Source of the DNA: Streptomyces sp. NBC_01381
GTDB lineage: Bacteria > Actinomycetota > Actinomycetes > Streptomycetales > Streptomycetaceae
Direction of reading: 5' to 3'
Length of the DNA stretch: 64,000 nucleotides
Assembly: GCF_026340305.1 (NCBI RefSeq)
Contig: NZ_JAPEPI010000002.1
Coordinates: 2,728,001 to 2,792,000 of the forward strand
The position numbers were made by a program, and so were the translations under genes. Positions 26,491 to 34,720 of the stretch are shown here, one piece after another; positions within the stretch are counted from its first letter, which is position 1, and every line of letters starts with the position of its first letter. The notes beneath the pieces were generated by a model. The model had not been told where the DNA came from and did not search any database. It saw only the letters and a list, made by a program, of their open reading frames with translations.

Positions 26491-26602
26491 AAAAAAGGCC
26501 CTGCGCCGGGGACGGCTCGAACGCCGAGGTCGCACGCTACGCACACAGCCGAGCCGTGTGACGCGGTGACTCCAGACCTCAGACGAGCAACGTCCTTCTC
26601 CT
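26491..26602 (-). promoter_or_regulatory. Leader with 3-codon upstream ORF and attenuator-like pairing, ABC-F operon
   Basis: On the minus strand an AGGAGAAGG ribosome site is followed by TTG-CTC-GTC-TGA (complement of 26579-26590), a Met-Leu-Val frame. Downstream, two mutually exclusive pairings are possible: GAGGTC (26575-26580) with GACCTC (26526-26531), or ACGGCTCG (26550-26557) with CGAGCCGT (26512-26519). A run of six U residues (26491-26496) follows, rare in this GC-rich DNA. The rest of 26380-26746 holds no other gene that I can support. Confidence 0.55.
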
Positions 26603-26627
26603 ATCGGCGACAACAGAACCGTTCTAC

Positions 26628-26656
26628 AACGTACGAGGAGATCGCCCGGCTGTCAA
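26628..26656 (-). promoter_or_regulatory. Sigma-70-type promoter for the ABC-F operon
   Basis: Minus-strand TTGACA (complement of 26651-26656), a 17-base spacer and TACGTT (complement of 26628-26633). The -35 is a perfect consensus match. Transcription would start near 26621, giving a leader of about 240 bases. Confidence 0.65.
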
Positions 26657-26746
26657 CGGATTACAACGAACCACAACCAACCACGGCGACGTACATGTCG
26701 GATTCTCGCCAGCCCCGGACCACGGAACGCTGGTTGAGTGGTCCGC

Positions 26747-27583
26747 ATGACGACGACGAACCTCCGTGACCGCGCTCTGAAGTTCCGCTCCCTGCACACC
26801 GCCGGACGGCCGCTCGTGCTGCCGAACGCGTGGGACGCGGCGAGTGCCCGCATCATCGAGGCCGCGGGTGCCACGGCCGTCGCCACGACCAGTGCCGGGG
26901 TCGCCTGGGACCTCGGGGCCGCGGACGGCGACCACCTCGGCAGGGACCGCGCGCTCGGCGCGGTCGCCCGGATCGCGGCGGCGGTCGGGGTGCCGGTGAC
27001 GGCCGACATCGAGAGTGGCTACGCGCAGGACCTGGCAGGCGTCGCCGACACCGTGCGCGCGGTGCTCGCGGCGGGCGCCGTGGGCGTGAACATCGAGGAC
27101 GCTCTGTACGACGGTGACGCACCGCTGCGTCCGGTCGCGGAGCAGGCGGAGCGCATCGCCGCGGCCCGTGCGGCGGCCGACTCCGCGGGTGTGCCGCTCT
27201 TCGTGAACGCCCGCATCGACACGTATCTGCGCGGTGTGGGGGCGGATGTCGACCGCGTCGGCCTGACCCTGGAGCGGGCGGCCGCCTTCCTCGCCGCGGG
27301 AGCGGACGGGATCTTCGTGCCGGGGGCGGTCGATCCGGCGACGGTCAAGGTGCTCGTCGAGGGCGTGGCGGGGCCGCTCAATGTGATGGCGGGCCCGGGT
27401 GCGCCGTCGGTCGCCGAATTCGCCGGGCTCGGGGTCGCGCGGATCAGCGTGGGCGCCGGCATCGCGCAGGCCGCGCACGCCGTCGTACGCAGGGCCGCGC
27501 GGGAGCTGCTCGCCGAGGGTACGTACGAGTCGCTCGCGGGCGGGCTCGACTACGGGGAGCTGAACGCGCTGCTCGGCTCCTGA
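26747..27583 (+). CDS. Isocitrate lyase/PEP mutase-family enzyme
   Basis: The 278-residue TIM-barrel protein has family markers: PLVLPNAWDAASARIIE, TTSAGVAWDLGAADGD, VTADIESGYA for the metal-binding acidic residues, AVGVNIEDA and FVNARIDTYL. Members cleave or form C-C or C-P bonds in oxaloacetate-like acids; small stand-alone ones are often oxaloacetate decarboxylase or carboxyvinyl-phosphonate mutase-like. The Cys-containing motif of true isocitrate lyase is absent. I prefer the ATG at 26747 over the GTG at 26738. Exact substrate unknown. Confidence 0.87.
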   Translation: MTTTNLRDRALKFRSLHTAGRPLVLPNAWDAASARIIEAAGATAVATTSAGVAWDLGAADGDHLGRDRALGAVARIAAAVGVPVTADIESGYAQDLAGVADTVRAVLAAGAVGVNIEDALYDGDAPLRPVAEQAERIAAARAAADSAGVPLFVNARIDTYLRGVGADVDRVGLTLERAAAFLAAGADGIFVPGAVDPATVKVLVEGVAGPLNVMAGPGAPSVAEFAGLGVARISVGAGIAQAAHAVVRRAARELLAEGTYESLAGGLDYGELNALLGS

Positions 27584-27608
27584 GGGCGGGGCGGCCGGGG
27601 CGGTGGCG

Positions 27609-28040
27609 TCAGCAGGCGTCCCGCATCAGTTCGGCGAGGTCCTGGTCCAGGTCGACGTGCAGATGCTCGTCGCCCGCGGGGACCAGGGCCATGGTGCGGT
27701 GCAGGAAGCGGCGCAGATCGCCGGAGCGGATGTGGACGATCGCGGTGCCCTCGGGGGCGTGGAACTCCAGGACGGTGCGGTCGAATCCGTAGGGGCGCAC
27801 CCGGACGTCGCCGTCCCCCACCGCGTTCTCCGTGCCCTGGGCGAGCAGTTCACGGGCGAAGGTCCAGTAGACCTCGACGCCCTCGAGGGTCGCCGGGGCG
27901 GGGAAGCTCATGTGGACGGCGAACGGGTCGCGCGGGTCGTAGTGGAGCTTCGCGGGGATGGTCGGCATCCGCGGTGCGGCGGCTACCAGGCGGGCCTCTA
28001 CGGCTTGCTCGATGCGGTTGGACAACGCCTGCTCCCTCAC
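27609..28040 (-). CDS. SsgA-like sporulation and cell-division protein (SALP)
   Basis: The 143-residue product matches the SsgA/SsgB fold pattern: AKLHYDPRDPFAVHMSFP, VYWTFARELLAQGTENAVGDGDVRVRP, then the ALVPAGDEHLHVDLDQDLAELM ending. SALPs occur only in morphologically complex actinobacteria and steer septum placement and cell-wall remodelling during sporulation. GTG start at the complement of 28038-28040 has a weak ribosome site, so a slightly internal start is possible. Which SALP (A-G) it is cannot be told here. Confidence 0.9.
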   Translation of the reverse strand: MREQALSNRIEQAVEARLVAAAPRMPTIPAKLHYDPRDPFAVHMSFPAPATLEGVEVYWTFARELLAQGTENAVGDGDVRVRPYGFDRTVLEFHAPEGTAIVHIRSGDLRRFLHRTMALVPAGDEHLHVDLDQDLAELMRDAC

Positions 28041-28243
28041 TCACAGCTGGACGACTGGGGTCGGCACTGAGATAGACGTCGGAATGAAGGAATCCGTGCA
28101 CGCGAACACCGAGTGACCTCGGTCACCGCCCTCTATTCACTCTTTTCACGGGATTCCCGGAAGGATCCGGGTGTTCCGGGGGCCCCGGCGGGACAGGGAG
28201 GCCATCTGGACGGGGCCGGGGGAGTGGACTAGCTTCGCGCGCC

Positions 28244-29449
28244 ATGAGGGGTATGGGGAATTCGAGGCGGACGGTGCGGGCGGGGCGGGCACGGTCATGG
28301 GGCCGCGTGATGTCGGTGGGACTGTGCGGGGCGGCGTTCGCGGCGACGGTGCTCGCGGCGCCCGGGTCGGCGCAGGCGGCTCCGACGGCTGACGTGCAGG
28401 CGCCGGCCCACGCACAGGCACCGGCCCACGCACAGGCATCGACCGGGCAGCGCGGCGGCTGGGACGTGAAGGACAGCGGAACCGATGCCCGCTTCCGTGG
28501 CCTCGCCGCCGTCAGCCGCGACACGGCCTGGGCGGCCGGTTCCAAGGGCACGGTCCTGCGCACCACGGACGGCGGCGCGAGCTGGCGCGACGTCTCCCCG
28601 CCCGGCGCCGCCGAGCTGGAGTTCCGCGACATCGAGGCGTTCGACGGCCGCCGCGCGGTGGTCCTCGCCATCGGCGAGGGCGAGGCGTCACGGGTCTTCC
28701 GCACCGCGGACGGCGGCGCGACCTGGACCGAGTCGTTCCGCAACACCGACCCCAAGGCCTTCTACGACTGCATGACCTTCTTCGACCGTCGCCACGGCCT
28801 CGCGATGAGCGATCCGGTCGACGGCAAGTACCGCATCCTGTCCACCGGCGACGGCGGCCGCTCCTGGAAGGTGCTGCCCAGTGACGGGATGCCCGCGGCC
28901 CAGGCGGGCGAGGCGGGCTTCGCGGCGAGCGGCCAGTGCCTGGTGAGTTCGGGCCCCCGCGACGTGTGGCTGGCCACCGGCGGCGCGCCGCGCGGGCGTG
29001 TCCTGCACTCCGCCGACCGCGGCCGCACCTGGCAGGCCACCGACGCGCCGATCCCCGCGGGCGACCCGGCCCGCGGTGTCTTCGGCCTCGCCTTCCGCGA
29101 CCGTACGCACGGCATCGCGGTCGGCGGCGACTACCGCGCCGACCAGCCCTCTCCGAAGGCGGCGGCCACCACGGGCGACGGCGGCCGCACCTGGACCCCG
29201 TCCGCGCAGCCCCCGCCCGCCTACCGCTCGGGCGTCACCTGGCTGCCGGGGAGCCGCACCACGGCCCTGGCCGTCGGCCCGACCGGCACCGACGTCTCCG
29301 CGGACGGCGGGCGCAGCTGGCGCACCGTGGACACGGGGTCGTACGACACGGTGGACTGCGCCAGGGACCGGTCCTGTTGGGCGTCCGGCGAGAAGGGCCG
29401 CATCGCCCGCTGGGAGCGGGGCCGGCAGCCCGACGCGGGGCGGAACTAG
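28244..29449 (+). CDS. Secreted BNR/Asp-box repeat protein (sialidase/Ycf48-like propeller)
   Basis: The 401-residue protein has a signal peptide (through GSAQAA), a short APAHAQ repeat, and then at least six Asp boxes of the S/T-x-D-x-G-x-T/S-W kind: TTDGGASW, TADGGATW, TGDGGRSW, SADRGRTW, TGDGGRTW and SADGGRSW. These mark a beta-propeller. Catalytic residues of sialidases are not evident, so a binding or structural role is as likely as hydrolysis. Two ATGs (28244 and 28253) are possible starts. Its stop codon overlaps the stop of the convergent YciI-like gene by four bases. Confidence 0.82.
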   Translation: MRGMGNSRRTVRAGRARSWGRVMSVGLCGAAFAATVLAAPGSAQAAPTADVQAPAHAQAPAHAQASTGQRGGWDVKDSGTDARFRGLAAVSRDTAWAAGSKGTVLRTTDGGASWRDVSPPGAAELEFRDIEAFDGRRAVVLAIGEGEASRVFRTADGGATWTESFRNTDPKAFYDCMTFFDRRHGLAMSDPVDGKYRILSTGDGGRSWKVLPSDGMPAAQAGEAGFAASGQCLVSSGPRDVWLATGGAPRGRVLHSADRGRTWQATDAPIPAGDPARGVFGLAFRDRTHGIAVGGDYRADQPSPKAAATTGDGGRTWTPSAQPPPAYRSGVTWLPGSRTTALAVGPTGTDVSADGGRSWRTVDTGSYDTVDCARDRSCWASGEKGRIARWERGRQPDAGRN

Positions 29450-29742
29450 GGCAACTGCTGGCGGTACGGGGCGAGTTCCGGGGCCGTCTTCGTCGCGATG
29501 AACTCCGTGATCCGGTACTCGCAGACCTCCGCGGTGACGAAGGGGTCGCTCGCCGCGATCTCCTCGATCGTCGCGCGGTCGTCGGCGACGGCGAGGATCA
29601 CGCCGCCGTCGCGCGGGTTCTTGCGCCCGGAGGCGATGAAGACGCCCTGGGCGAACAGCTGGTCGAGCCAGGTGACATGGGCCTCCATCTCCTGGTCGAC
29701 GGCGGATACGGGCGCGGTGTAGGTCAACTCGAGAACGAACAT
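29446..29742 (-). CDS. YciI-like protein (98 aa)
   Basis: The small alpha-beta protein starts MFVLELTYTAPVSAVDQEME and has the YciI/dimeric-barrel layout, with HVTWLDQLFAQGVFIASGRKNPRDGGVILAVAD and the DPFVTAEVCEYRITEF segment in which the Asp-Pro-Phe turn is typical. Biochemical role of the family is largely unknown. ATG start at the complement of 29740-29742; the longer upstream frame is not supported. Convergent with the BNR-repeat gene with a four-base overlap of the two stop codons. Confidence 0.88.
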   Translation of the reverse strand: MFVLELTYTAPVSAVDQEMEAHVTWLDQLFAQGVFIASGRKNPRDGGVILAVADDRATIEEIAASDPFVTAEVCEYRITEFIATKTAPELAPYRQQLP

Positions 29743-29958
29743 GATCGCGAGGCTACCGCTGCGAGACGCAATACGTAGTCCTCGCTGGGCCGTTCGCTTC
29801 CTCCCGAAAGCGTCGCAAGTGCTAACGAATCCCTGTCGAACGCAGTGGAACCGCCTCGACGTGATGTGTGGTCGACTCATATGCTGACCGCTCCTCCGGC
29901 CGCTCGCGTGGGTTGACCACAGGGTGAGCGGCGGGCCCATTTCTGCCGGGAGTTCACT

Positions 29959-30570
29959 TTGCTGTACAAGAAGACCGCCCTTCGCCTTGCCGCGCCCGTG
30001 GCCGTTCTGGCCCTCGCGCTGACCGCCTGCGGGGGTGGCGACGACGAGAAGGGATCGTCGGGCAAGTCGAAGGACAAGCCGGCCGCGGCCGACAAGGCCA
30101 AGGCGAAGCCGGAGTCGGGCGGCGAGCTCGGCACCGGCGAGAGCGCCACCGGCAAGGTGGAGGAGGGCGACGCCCCCGTCACGTACGAGATCACCGCGCA
30201 GAAGGTCGACGTGGGCACGGAGGCCGACACCAAGAAGATGGGGGTCGATCCCAAGAAGGCCAAGGGCCTGGTCCCCGCCATCGCCCACGTGAAGTTCACG
30301 CACAAGTCGGGCGCGGCCCTCAAGGAGACCCCGGACGCCAACGACGGAACCAGGATCTTCGCGGACGGCCGGCGCGGAACGCTCGTCATCGGCGCCTCGG
30401 AGGACGCTCCGGGCTGCGAGGACACCTACTCCCTCAAGGGCTGGAAGCAGGGTGAGAGCCACGTCCTGTGCGAGACCTACCTGATTCCCAAGGACGCCAA
30501 GGACCTCGAGGTCCAGTGGTCGGAGGAGGACGGCGAGCCGTTCATCTGGAAGTTCGCCGCTACGAAGTGA
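29959..30570 (+). CDS. Secreted lipoprotein, unknown function (203 aa)
   Basis: TTG start at 29959, 6-7 bases after GGGAG, gives MLYKKTALRLAAPVAVLALALTACGGG, a lipoprotein signal with LTAC lipobox. A charged low-complexity linker (DDEKG, then Lys/Ala-rich) leads to a folded domain of about 140 residues with two Cys (CEDTYSLKGW, HVLCETY) that may pair. DUF4352-like immunoglobulin fold is a guess. Function unknown. Confidence 0.8.
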   Translation: MLYKKTALRLAAPVAVLALALTACGGGDDEKGSSGKSKDKPAAADKAKAKPESGGELGTGESATGKVEEGDAPVTYEITAQKVDVGTEADTKKMGVDPKKAKGLVPAIAHVKFTHKSGAALKETPDANDGTRIFADGRRGTLVIGASEDAPGCEDTYSLKGWKQGESHVLCETYLIPKDAKDLEVQWSEEDGEPFIWKFAATK

Positions 30571-30578
30571 GCTGACAC

Positions 30579-30620
30579 CGGACGGCCGGCACGCGCCCGC
30601 GGGCGCGTGCCGGCCGTCCG
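30579..30620. terminator. Very long hairpin terminator
   Basis: Twenty consecutive bases (30579-30598) pair perfectly with 30601-30620 across a two-base centre, between the lipoprotein stop and the endonuclease V gene. Likely a strong terminator, perhaps also a cruciform-forming site. Confidence 0.85.
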
Positions 30621-30665
30621 GGCGTCGAGGCCGGTGCAGCCGCGGGAAACTACGCTGGCCGCACC

Positions 30666-31370
30666 ATGACTACCTACGCCACGCCCCCGCCCACCCCCGC
30701 CGACTGGCCCACCGACGAGGCATCCGCCCGCGCCGTCCAGGACGCACTGCGCCCCCGGGTCGTCCTCGACGAAGCGGGCCCGCCGCCCGGCACCGGGCAC
30801 ATCACGGGAGTCGACGTCGCCTACGACGACGAGCGGGACGTCGTGGCCGCCGCGCTCGTCGTCCTGGACGGGGATTCGCTCGACGTGGTCGAGGAGGCGA
30901 CCGCGGTGGGCCGCGTGGCCTTCCCCTACGTGCCGGGACTCCTCGCCTTCCGCGAGATCCCCACCGTCCTCGCGGCCCTCGCCGACCTCAAGACCGCCCC
31001 CGGCCTGCTCGTCTGCGACGGCTACGGCATCGCGCACCCCCGCCGCTTCGGCCTCGCGAGCCACCTCGGTGTGCTCACCGGCCTGCCCACGATCGGCGTC
31101 GCCAAGAACCCCTTCACGTTCTCGTACGACGCTCCGGACGAGCCCCGGGGCAGCGCGGCGCCCCTGCTCGACGGCAGGGACGAGATCGGCCGCGCCCTGC
31201 GCACCCGCGAGGGCGTCAAGCCGGTCTTCGTCTCCGTCGGCCACCGGGTGAGCCTGGACAACGCCTGCGCGCACACCCTGCGCCTCACGCCGCGCTACCG
31301 GCTGCCGGAGTCGACCAGGCGGGCGGACGCGCTGTGCCGCAAGGCGCTGCGGGAGGCCACAGCGGGCTGA
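30666..31370 (+). CDS. nfi: Endonuclease V (deoxyinosine 3' endonuclease)
   Basis: The 234-residue protein carries the endonuclease V motifs: ITGVDVAYDDE with the first catalytic Asp, FPYVPGLLAFREIP with the PYIPG strand wedge and catalytic Glu, LLVCDGYGIAHPRRFGLASHLG with the second Asp, and TIGVAKN. The enzyme nicks DNA (or RNA) one base 3' of inosine, starting repair of deaminated adenine. Length fits the family. No operon partner. Confidence 0.95.
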   Translation: MTTYATPPPTPADWPTDEASARAVQDALRPRVVLDEAGPPPGTGHITGVDVAYDDERDVVAAALVVLDGDSLDVVEEATAVGRVAFPYVPGLLAFREIPTVLAALADLKTAPGLLVCDGYGIAHPRRFGLASHLGVLTGLPTIGVAKNPFTFSYDAPDEPRGSAAPLLDGRDEIGRALRTREGVKPVFVSVGHRVSLDNACAHTLRLTPRYRLPESTRRADALCRKALREATAG

Positions 31371-31382
31371 GCGGGCGGCGCG

Positions 31383-32600
31383 CTACAGGGCAGCGGCCAC
31401 CCGGAACGTGAGGCCCGCCGCCGTGAGGCGCGACGTCAGCGCCTCACCCATGGCGACCGCGGTGGTCACCTGCCCGGCCACCGCGGGCAGGTCGTCGTCG
31501 AGTGCCAGGCACAGCGCCGCCTCACCCAGGATCTTCGCCGTCTCGTCGTACCCGGGGTCGCCGCCGGAGACCTCGGTGAACACCCGCTTCCCGCCGCCCT
31601 CGCCGACGAACCGCACGGAGAACCAACTCTTGGCCCGCCGCTCGGCGCTGGGCCCCTCACCCGGCTTGAGCCGGTCCGACAACCACCGCCGCGCGGGCGG
31701 CAGTTGCGCGGCCACCGCCACAGCGCCGACGGCCGCCACGCCGCCCACCGCGAACGGCAGTGTCTTCACGGCCGCGTAGTGGCGGTAGCGGAAGTCGGGG
31801 CCGTACCGCTCAAGTGCCCGCGCCGAGCGCTGCACCACCTGCGCGTCGATCGTCGGCAGCGGCAGGGCCCACGCGCCCACCTCGCCCGCGTACCGGGGAG
31901 CGCTCGTCGGGGCGTACGCCTTGCGGCCCACCAGGCGCGGCTCGTGACGCCGGCGGTCCCGCGCGGCGGCCATCATCTGCGGACCCCGCGCGAACTGGTT
32001 GAGCGCGGAGGCGAACGTGCCCCCGGAGAACGTGGCATTGGTGTGTACGAACCCGTCGACGCGCAGCGGCACCCCCTCGGGCAGCTGCCGCACCGTGAAG
32101 TAGGCGCCCAGGTCGTGCGGGACCGAGTCGAAGCCGCAGGCGTGCACGAGGCGGGCGCCGGTCTCCCGCGCGCGGGCGTCGTGGCGCACGTACATGAGGT
32201 CGACGAACTCCGGCTCCCCGGTGAGGTCCAGATAGTCCGTGCCCGCCTCCGCGCACGCGGCGACGAGTTCCTGGCCGTACGTGATGTACGGGCCGACGGT
32301 CGTGGCCACCACGCGCGCGTGGGCGGCGAGTTCCCGCAGGGACGCGGTGTCGGCCACGTCGGCCTGGAGGAGCGGGAGCTCGGCGCAGGCCGGGTGCGTG
32401 CCGGTCAGGCGCTCCCGCAGCCGCTCCAGCTTCCCCTTGTCGCGCCCCGCGATCGCCCAGCGCAGTCCCTCGGGCGCATGCGCGGCGAGATACTCCGCGG
32501 TGAGCTCGCCCACGAAGCCGGTCGCTCCGAAGAGCACGATGTCGTACGTGCGGTCCTTCATGCGGTCCTTCGTACGTTCTTTGCCGTTCTGACTGCTCAT
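31383..32600 (-). CDS. Saccharopine dehydrogenase-like / trans-acting enoyl reductase family protein
   Basis: The 405-residue protein begins with charged residues and then an N-terminal Rossmann domain (YDIVLFGATGFVGELTAEYLA, WAIAGRDKGKLERLRERL). It includes DYLDLTGEPEFVDLMYVRHD and RLVHACGFDSVPHDLGAYF, both hallmarks of the family of the mycobacterial trans-acting enoyl reductase Rv2953 and of saccharopine dehydrogenase NADP-binding proteins. A hydrophobic stretch about residue 270 (TLPFAVGGVAAVGAVAVAAQL) may dock on the membrane. ATG with GGAGAGG seven bases upstream. Substrate unknown, probably lipid-related. Confidence 0.85.
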   Translation of the reverse strand: MSSQNGKERTKDRMKDRTYDIVLFGATGFVGELTAEYLAAHAPEGLRWAIAGRDKGKLERLRERLTGTHPACAELPLLQADVADTASLRELAAHARVVATTVGPYITYGQELVAACAEAGTDYLDLTGEPEFVDLMYVRHDARARETGARLVHACGFDSVPHDLGAYFTVRQLPEGVPLRVDGFVHTNATFSGGTFASALNQFARGPQMMAAARDRRRHEPRLVGRKAYAPTSAPRYAGEVGAWALPLPTIDAQVVQRSARALERYGPDFRYRHYAAVKTLPFAVGGVAAVGAVAVAAQLPPARRWLSDRLKPGEGPSAERRAKSWFSVRFVGEGGGKRVFTEVSGGDPGYDETAKILGEAALCLALDDDLPAVAGQVTTAVAMGEALTSRLTAAGLTFRVAAAL

Positions 32601-32682
32601 GGCACCTCTCCGCCGTCACCCCGCGCCGTTGTCGGTGGCTGAGGCTAGCGTGAGTTCCGGGACGACGTACCAGGAGGTAACC

Positions 32683-33084
32683 ATGGCCGTCGCGAAGAGC
32701 GGGCCTTCGAAGGGCGCCCTGACCAAGTGGACGCGGGTGCGGGACTTCGCCCTGGGCATGCCGGGCGCCACCGAGGACTTCCCGTGGGGCGAGACCGTCG
32801 CCAAGGTCAACAAGAAGGTGTTCGTCTTCCTCGGTATGGACGACGGCAGCTATCCCCTCGGCATCACCGTCAAGCTCAAGGAGGAGGAGCAGCACGCGCA
32901 CGCCCTGACCGCACCGGGCGCCGAGCCCGCCGGGTACGGCCTGGGCAAGGCGGGCTGGGTGACCATCCCGCTGGAGGAGAAGGGCGCACCATCGGCCGCG
33001 CTGCTCTGCGACTGGGTGGAGGAGAGCTACCGCGTGATCGCCACGAAGAAGCTGGTGGCGGAACTGGACGGCCGCGCCCGGTAA
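32683..33084 (+). CDS. MmcQ/YjbR-family protein (133 aa)
   Basis: The small protein has the YjbR/CyaY-like fold pattern: VRDFALGMPGATEDFPWGETVAKVNKKVFVFLG, ITVKLKEEEQ, GYGLGKAGWVTIPLEEKG and a C-terminal WVEESYRVIATKKLVAEL helix. The family is described as DNA-binding-like but its role is not established. A perfect AGGAGG precedes the ATG. It is divergent from the reductase gene with 82 bases between starts. Confidence 0.9.
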   Translation: MAVAKSGPSKGALTKWTRVRDFALGMPGATEDFPWGETVAKVNKKVFVFLGMDDGSYPLGITVKLKEEEQHAHALTAPGAEPAGYGLGKAGWVTIPLEEKGAPSAALLCDWVEESYRVIATKKLVAELDGRAR

Positions 33085-33097
33085 GCGCCGTCGCGTG

Positions 33098-33420
33098 TCA
33101 CACCCCGGGAGCCGCCCGCACGGCGATCCCGTTCCGCTCGAACAGCGCGGCCGTCACCCCGTCGCCCGCCACCAGCTCCCCGCCGAACGACCCGTCGTGG
33201 ACCAGGCCGCGCCCGCACGACGGGCTGCGCGGCATCAGCAGCGCCTCGGTGCAGCCGTGGGCCCGCGCCGCGGCGAGCGCGCGGTTCGCGCCCGCCACGA
33301 CCTCCGCCGTCACATCACGTCCCGTGTCCTCGACGACGCGGGACGCGAGGCCGTGTCCTTCTGCCCGGAGGCGGCGGGCGCACCCCGCGTAGACACGCGC
33401 TGACCAGTACGGAATCCATG
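33098..33420 (-). pseudogene. DUF523-family pseudogene with frameshift and probable micro-inversion
   Basis: The expected DUF523 start MDSVLVSACLRGV is encoded from the ATG complementary to 33418-33420, but this frame soon ends. The conserved C-terminal half (RVVEDTGRDVTAEVVAGANR, then LMPRSPSCGRGLVHDGSFGG) is in another minus-strand frame. The conserved middle motif, normally like GRxVSFCPExAGG, is found on the opposite strand (GREAVSFCPEAAGA, 33341-33382). It is bounded by the inverted repeat ACGCGGG (33336-33342) and CCCGCGT (33384-33390). Turning that segment round joins FCPEAAGAPR directly in frame to VVEDTGRDVT. About 30 residues near the N-terminus are also missing. Confidence 0.65.
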
Positions 33421-33472
33421 GGCCCCAGGTTAGGCGCGGCACGGCCTGTCCGTGGGCCGGCCGTGGAATTGT

Positions 33473-33491
33473 CTAAGCGCTTGCTTGCTAG
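33473..33491. promoter_or_regulatory. Candidate TetR-type operator before the acyl-CoA gene block
   Basis: CTAAGCGCTTGCTTGCTAG lies 75 bases upstream of the CoA-transferase start. It contains the palindrome AAGCGCTT and resembles actinobacterial operators for acyl-CoA-responsive TetR proteins. Assignment is by resemblance only. Confidence 0.35.
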
Positions 33492-33565
33492 GGTCTTGTG
33501 CGGAGTGGAACACGTTCTTAGCATCACTGGTGTTACATCAGTTGTGTCACAGAGCTGGGGGCTCA

Positions 33566-34720
33566 ATGGCAGTGCCGGACAAGGGCGTTCACGGTCCACT
33601 CGCCGGAGTGCGCGTGGTGGAGCTCGCGGGCATCGGGCCGGGCCCGTTCGCGGCCATGCTCCTGGCCGACCTCGGCGCCGATGTCGTACGCGTCGACCGG
33701 CCGGGCGGCGGCGTTCTCGCGATCAATCCCGAGTACGACATCACCAACCGCAACAAACGGTCCGTGATCGTCGACCTCAAGGCGGCTGACGGCGCGGACC
33801 GCGTCCTCGACCTGGTCGAGCGCGCCGACGTCCTCATCGAGGGCTACCGCCCCGGTGTCGCCGAGCGCCTGGGCGTCGGGCCCGCCGACTGCCACGCCCG
33901 CAACCCGAAGCTCGTCTACGGACGGATGACCGGCTGGGGGCAGGAGGGCCCGCTCGCCCAGCGCGCCGGGCACGACATCGCGTACATCGCGATCACCGGC
34001 ACCCTCGGCATGATCGGCGCCCCCGACGAGCCGCCCACCGTCCCGGCGAACCTCGTCGGCGACTACGCGGGCGGCTCGCTCTACCTGGTCGTCGGCATCC
34101 TCGCCGCGCTCAACCACGCGCGCGTGCACGGCACCGGGCAGGTCGTCGACGCCGCGATCGTCGACGGCACCGCGCATCTCACCTCGATGATCCACGGCAT
34201 GCTCGCGGCCGGCGGCTGGCAGGACCGGCGGGGCGCCAACCTCCTGGACGGCGGCTGCCCGTTCTACGGCAACTACGAGACCGCGGACGGCGGGTACATG
34301 GCCGTCGGCGCTCTGGAGCAGCAGTTCTACGACGAGTTCGTCGCGCTGCTCGGGCTGACGGACCAGGCGCCGCCGCGCAAGGACATCGCGCGCTGGGGCG
34401 ATCTGCGGGAGGCCGTCGCGGCCCGCTTCAAGGAGCGTACGCGCGAGGAGTGGACGGCCGTCTTCGAGGGATCGGACGCGTGCGTGGCGCCGGTGCTCTC
34501 GTTGCGCGAAGCCCCTGCCCACCATCACCTCGCCGCCCGCGGCACCTTCGTCGACCACGGCGGAATCACCCAGCCGGCGCCCGCGCCCCGTTTCTCCGCG
34601 ACCCCGACGGACATCCGCCGCGGCCCCGCACAGCCCGGCGCCGACACCGCGGACGTGGCCCGCGACTGGGACGTACCGGCGCTCGCCCCGACCGACGCAC
34701 CGACGAAGGAAGCCGACTGA
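33566..34720 (+). CDS. CoA-transferase family III / alpha-methylacyl-CoA racemase-like
   Basis: The 384-residue protein has CaiB/BaiF features: GPLAGVRVVELAGIGPGPFAAMLLADLGADVVRVDRP, then RNKRSVIVDLK, VLIEGYRPGVAERLG and YGRMTGWGQEGPLAQRAGHDIAYIA. The latter, with GDYAGGS further on, matches the His/Asp catalytic pair of alpha-methylacyl-CoA racemase, which inverts the 2-methyl centre so that branched acyl-CoA can be beta-oxidised. ATG at 33566; the longer frame reaching 33452 lacks family similarity. Its stop overlaps the next start by one base, so it leads a four-gene unit. Confidence 0.9.
   Translation: MAVPDKGVHGPLAGVRVVELAGIGPGPFAAMLLADLGADVVRVDRPGGGVLAINPEYDITNRNKRSVIVDLKAADGADRVLDLVERADVLIEGYRPGVAERLGVGPADCHARNPKLVYGRMTGWGQEGPLAQRAGHDIAYIAITGTLGMIGAPDEPPTVPANLVGDYAGGSLYLVVGILAALNHARVHGTGQVVDAAIVDGTAHLTSMIHGMLAAGGWQDRRGANLLDGGCPFYGNYETADGGYMAVGALEQQFYDEFVALLGLTDQAPPRKDIARWGDLREAVAARFKERTREEWTAVFEGSDACVAPVLSLREAPAHHHLAARGTFVDHGGITQPAPAPRFSATPTDIRRGPAQPGADTADVARDWDVPALAPTDAPTKEAD

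Noticed and set aside
33452..33565. Upstream extension of the CoA-transferase containing NCLSACLLG
   Set aside because: It resembles the DUF523 start by chance but lies in the promoter region, has no ribosome site and is not part of CoA-transferase III proteins.
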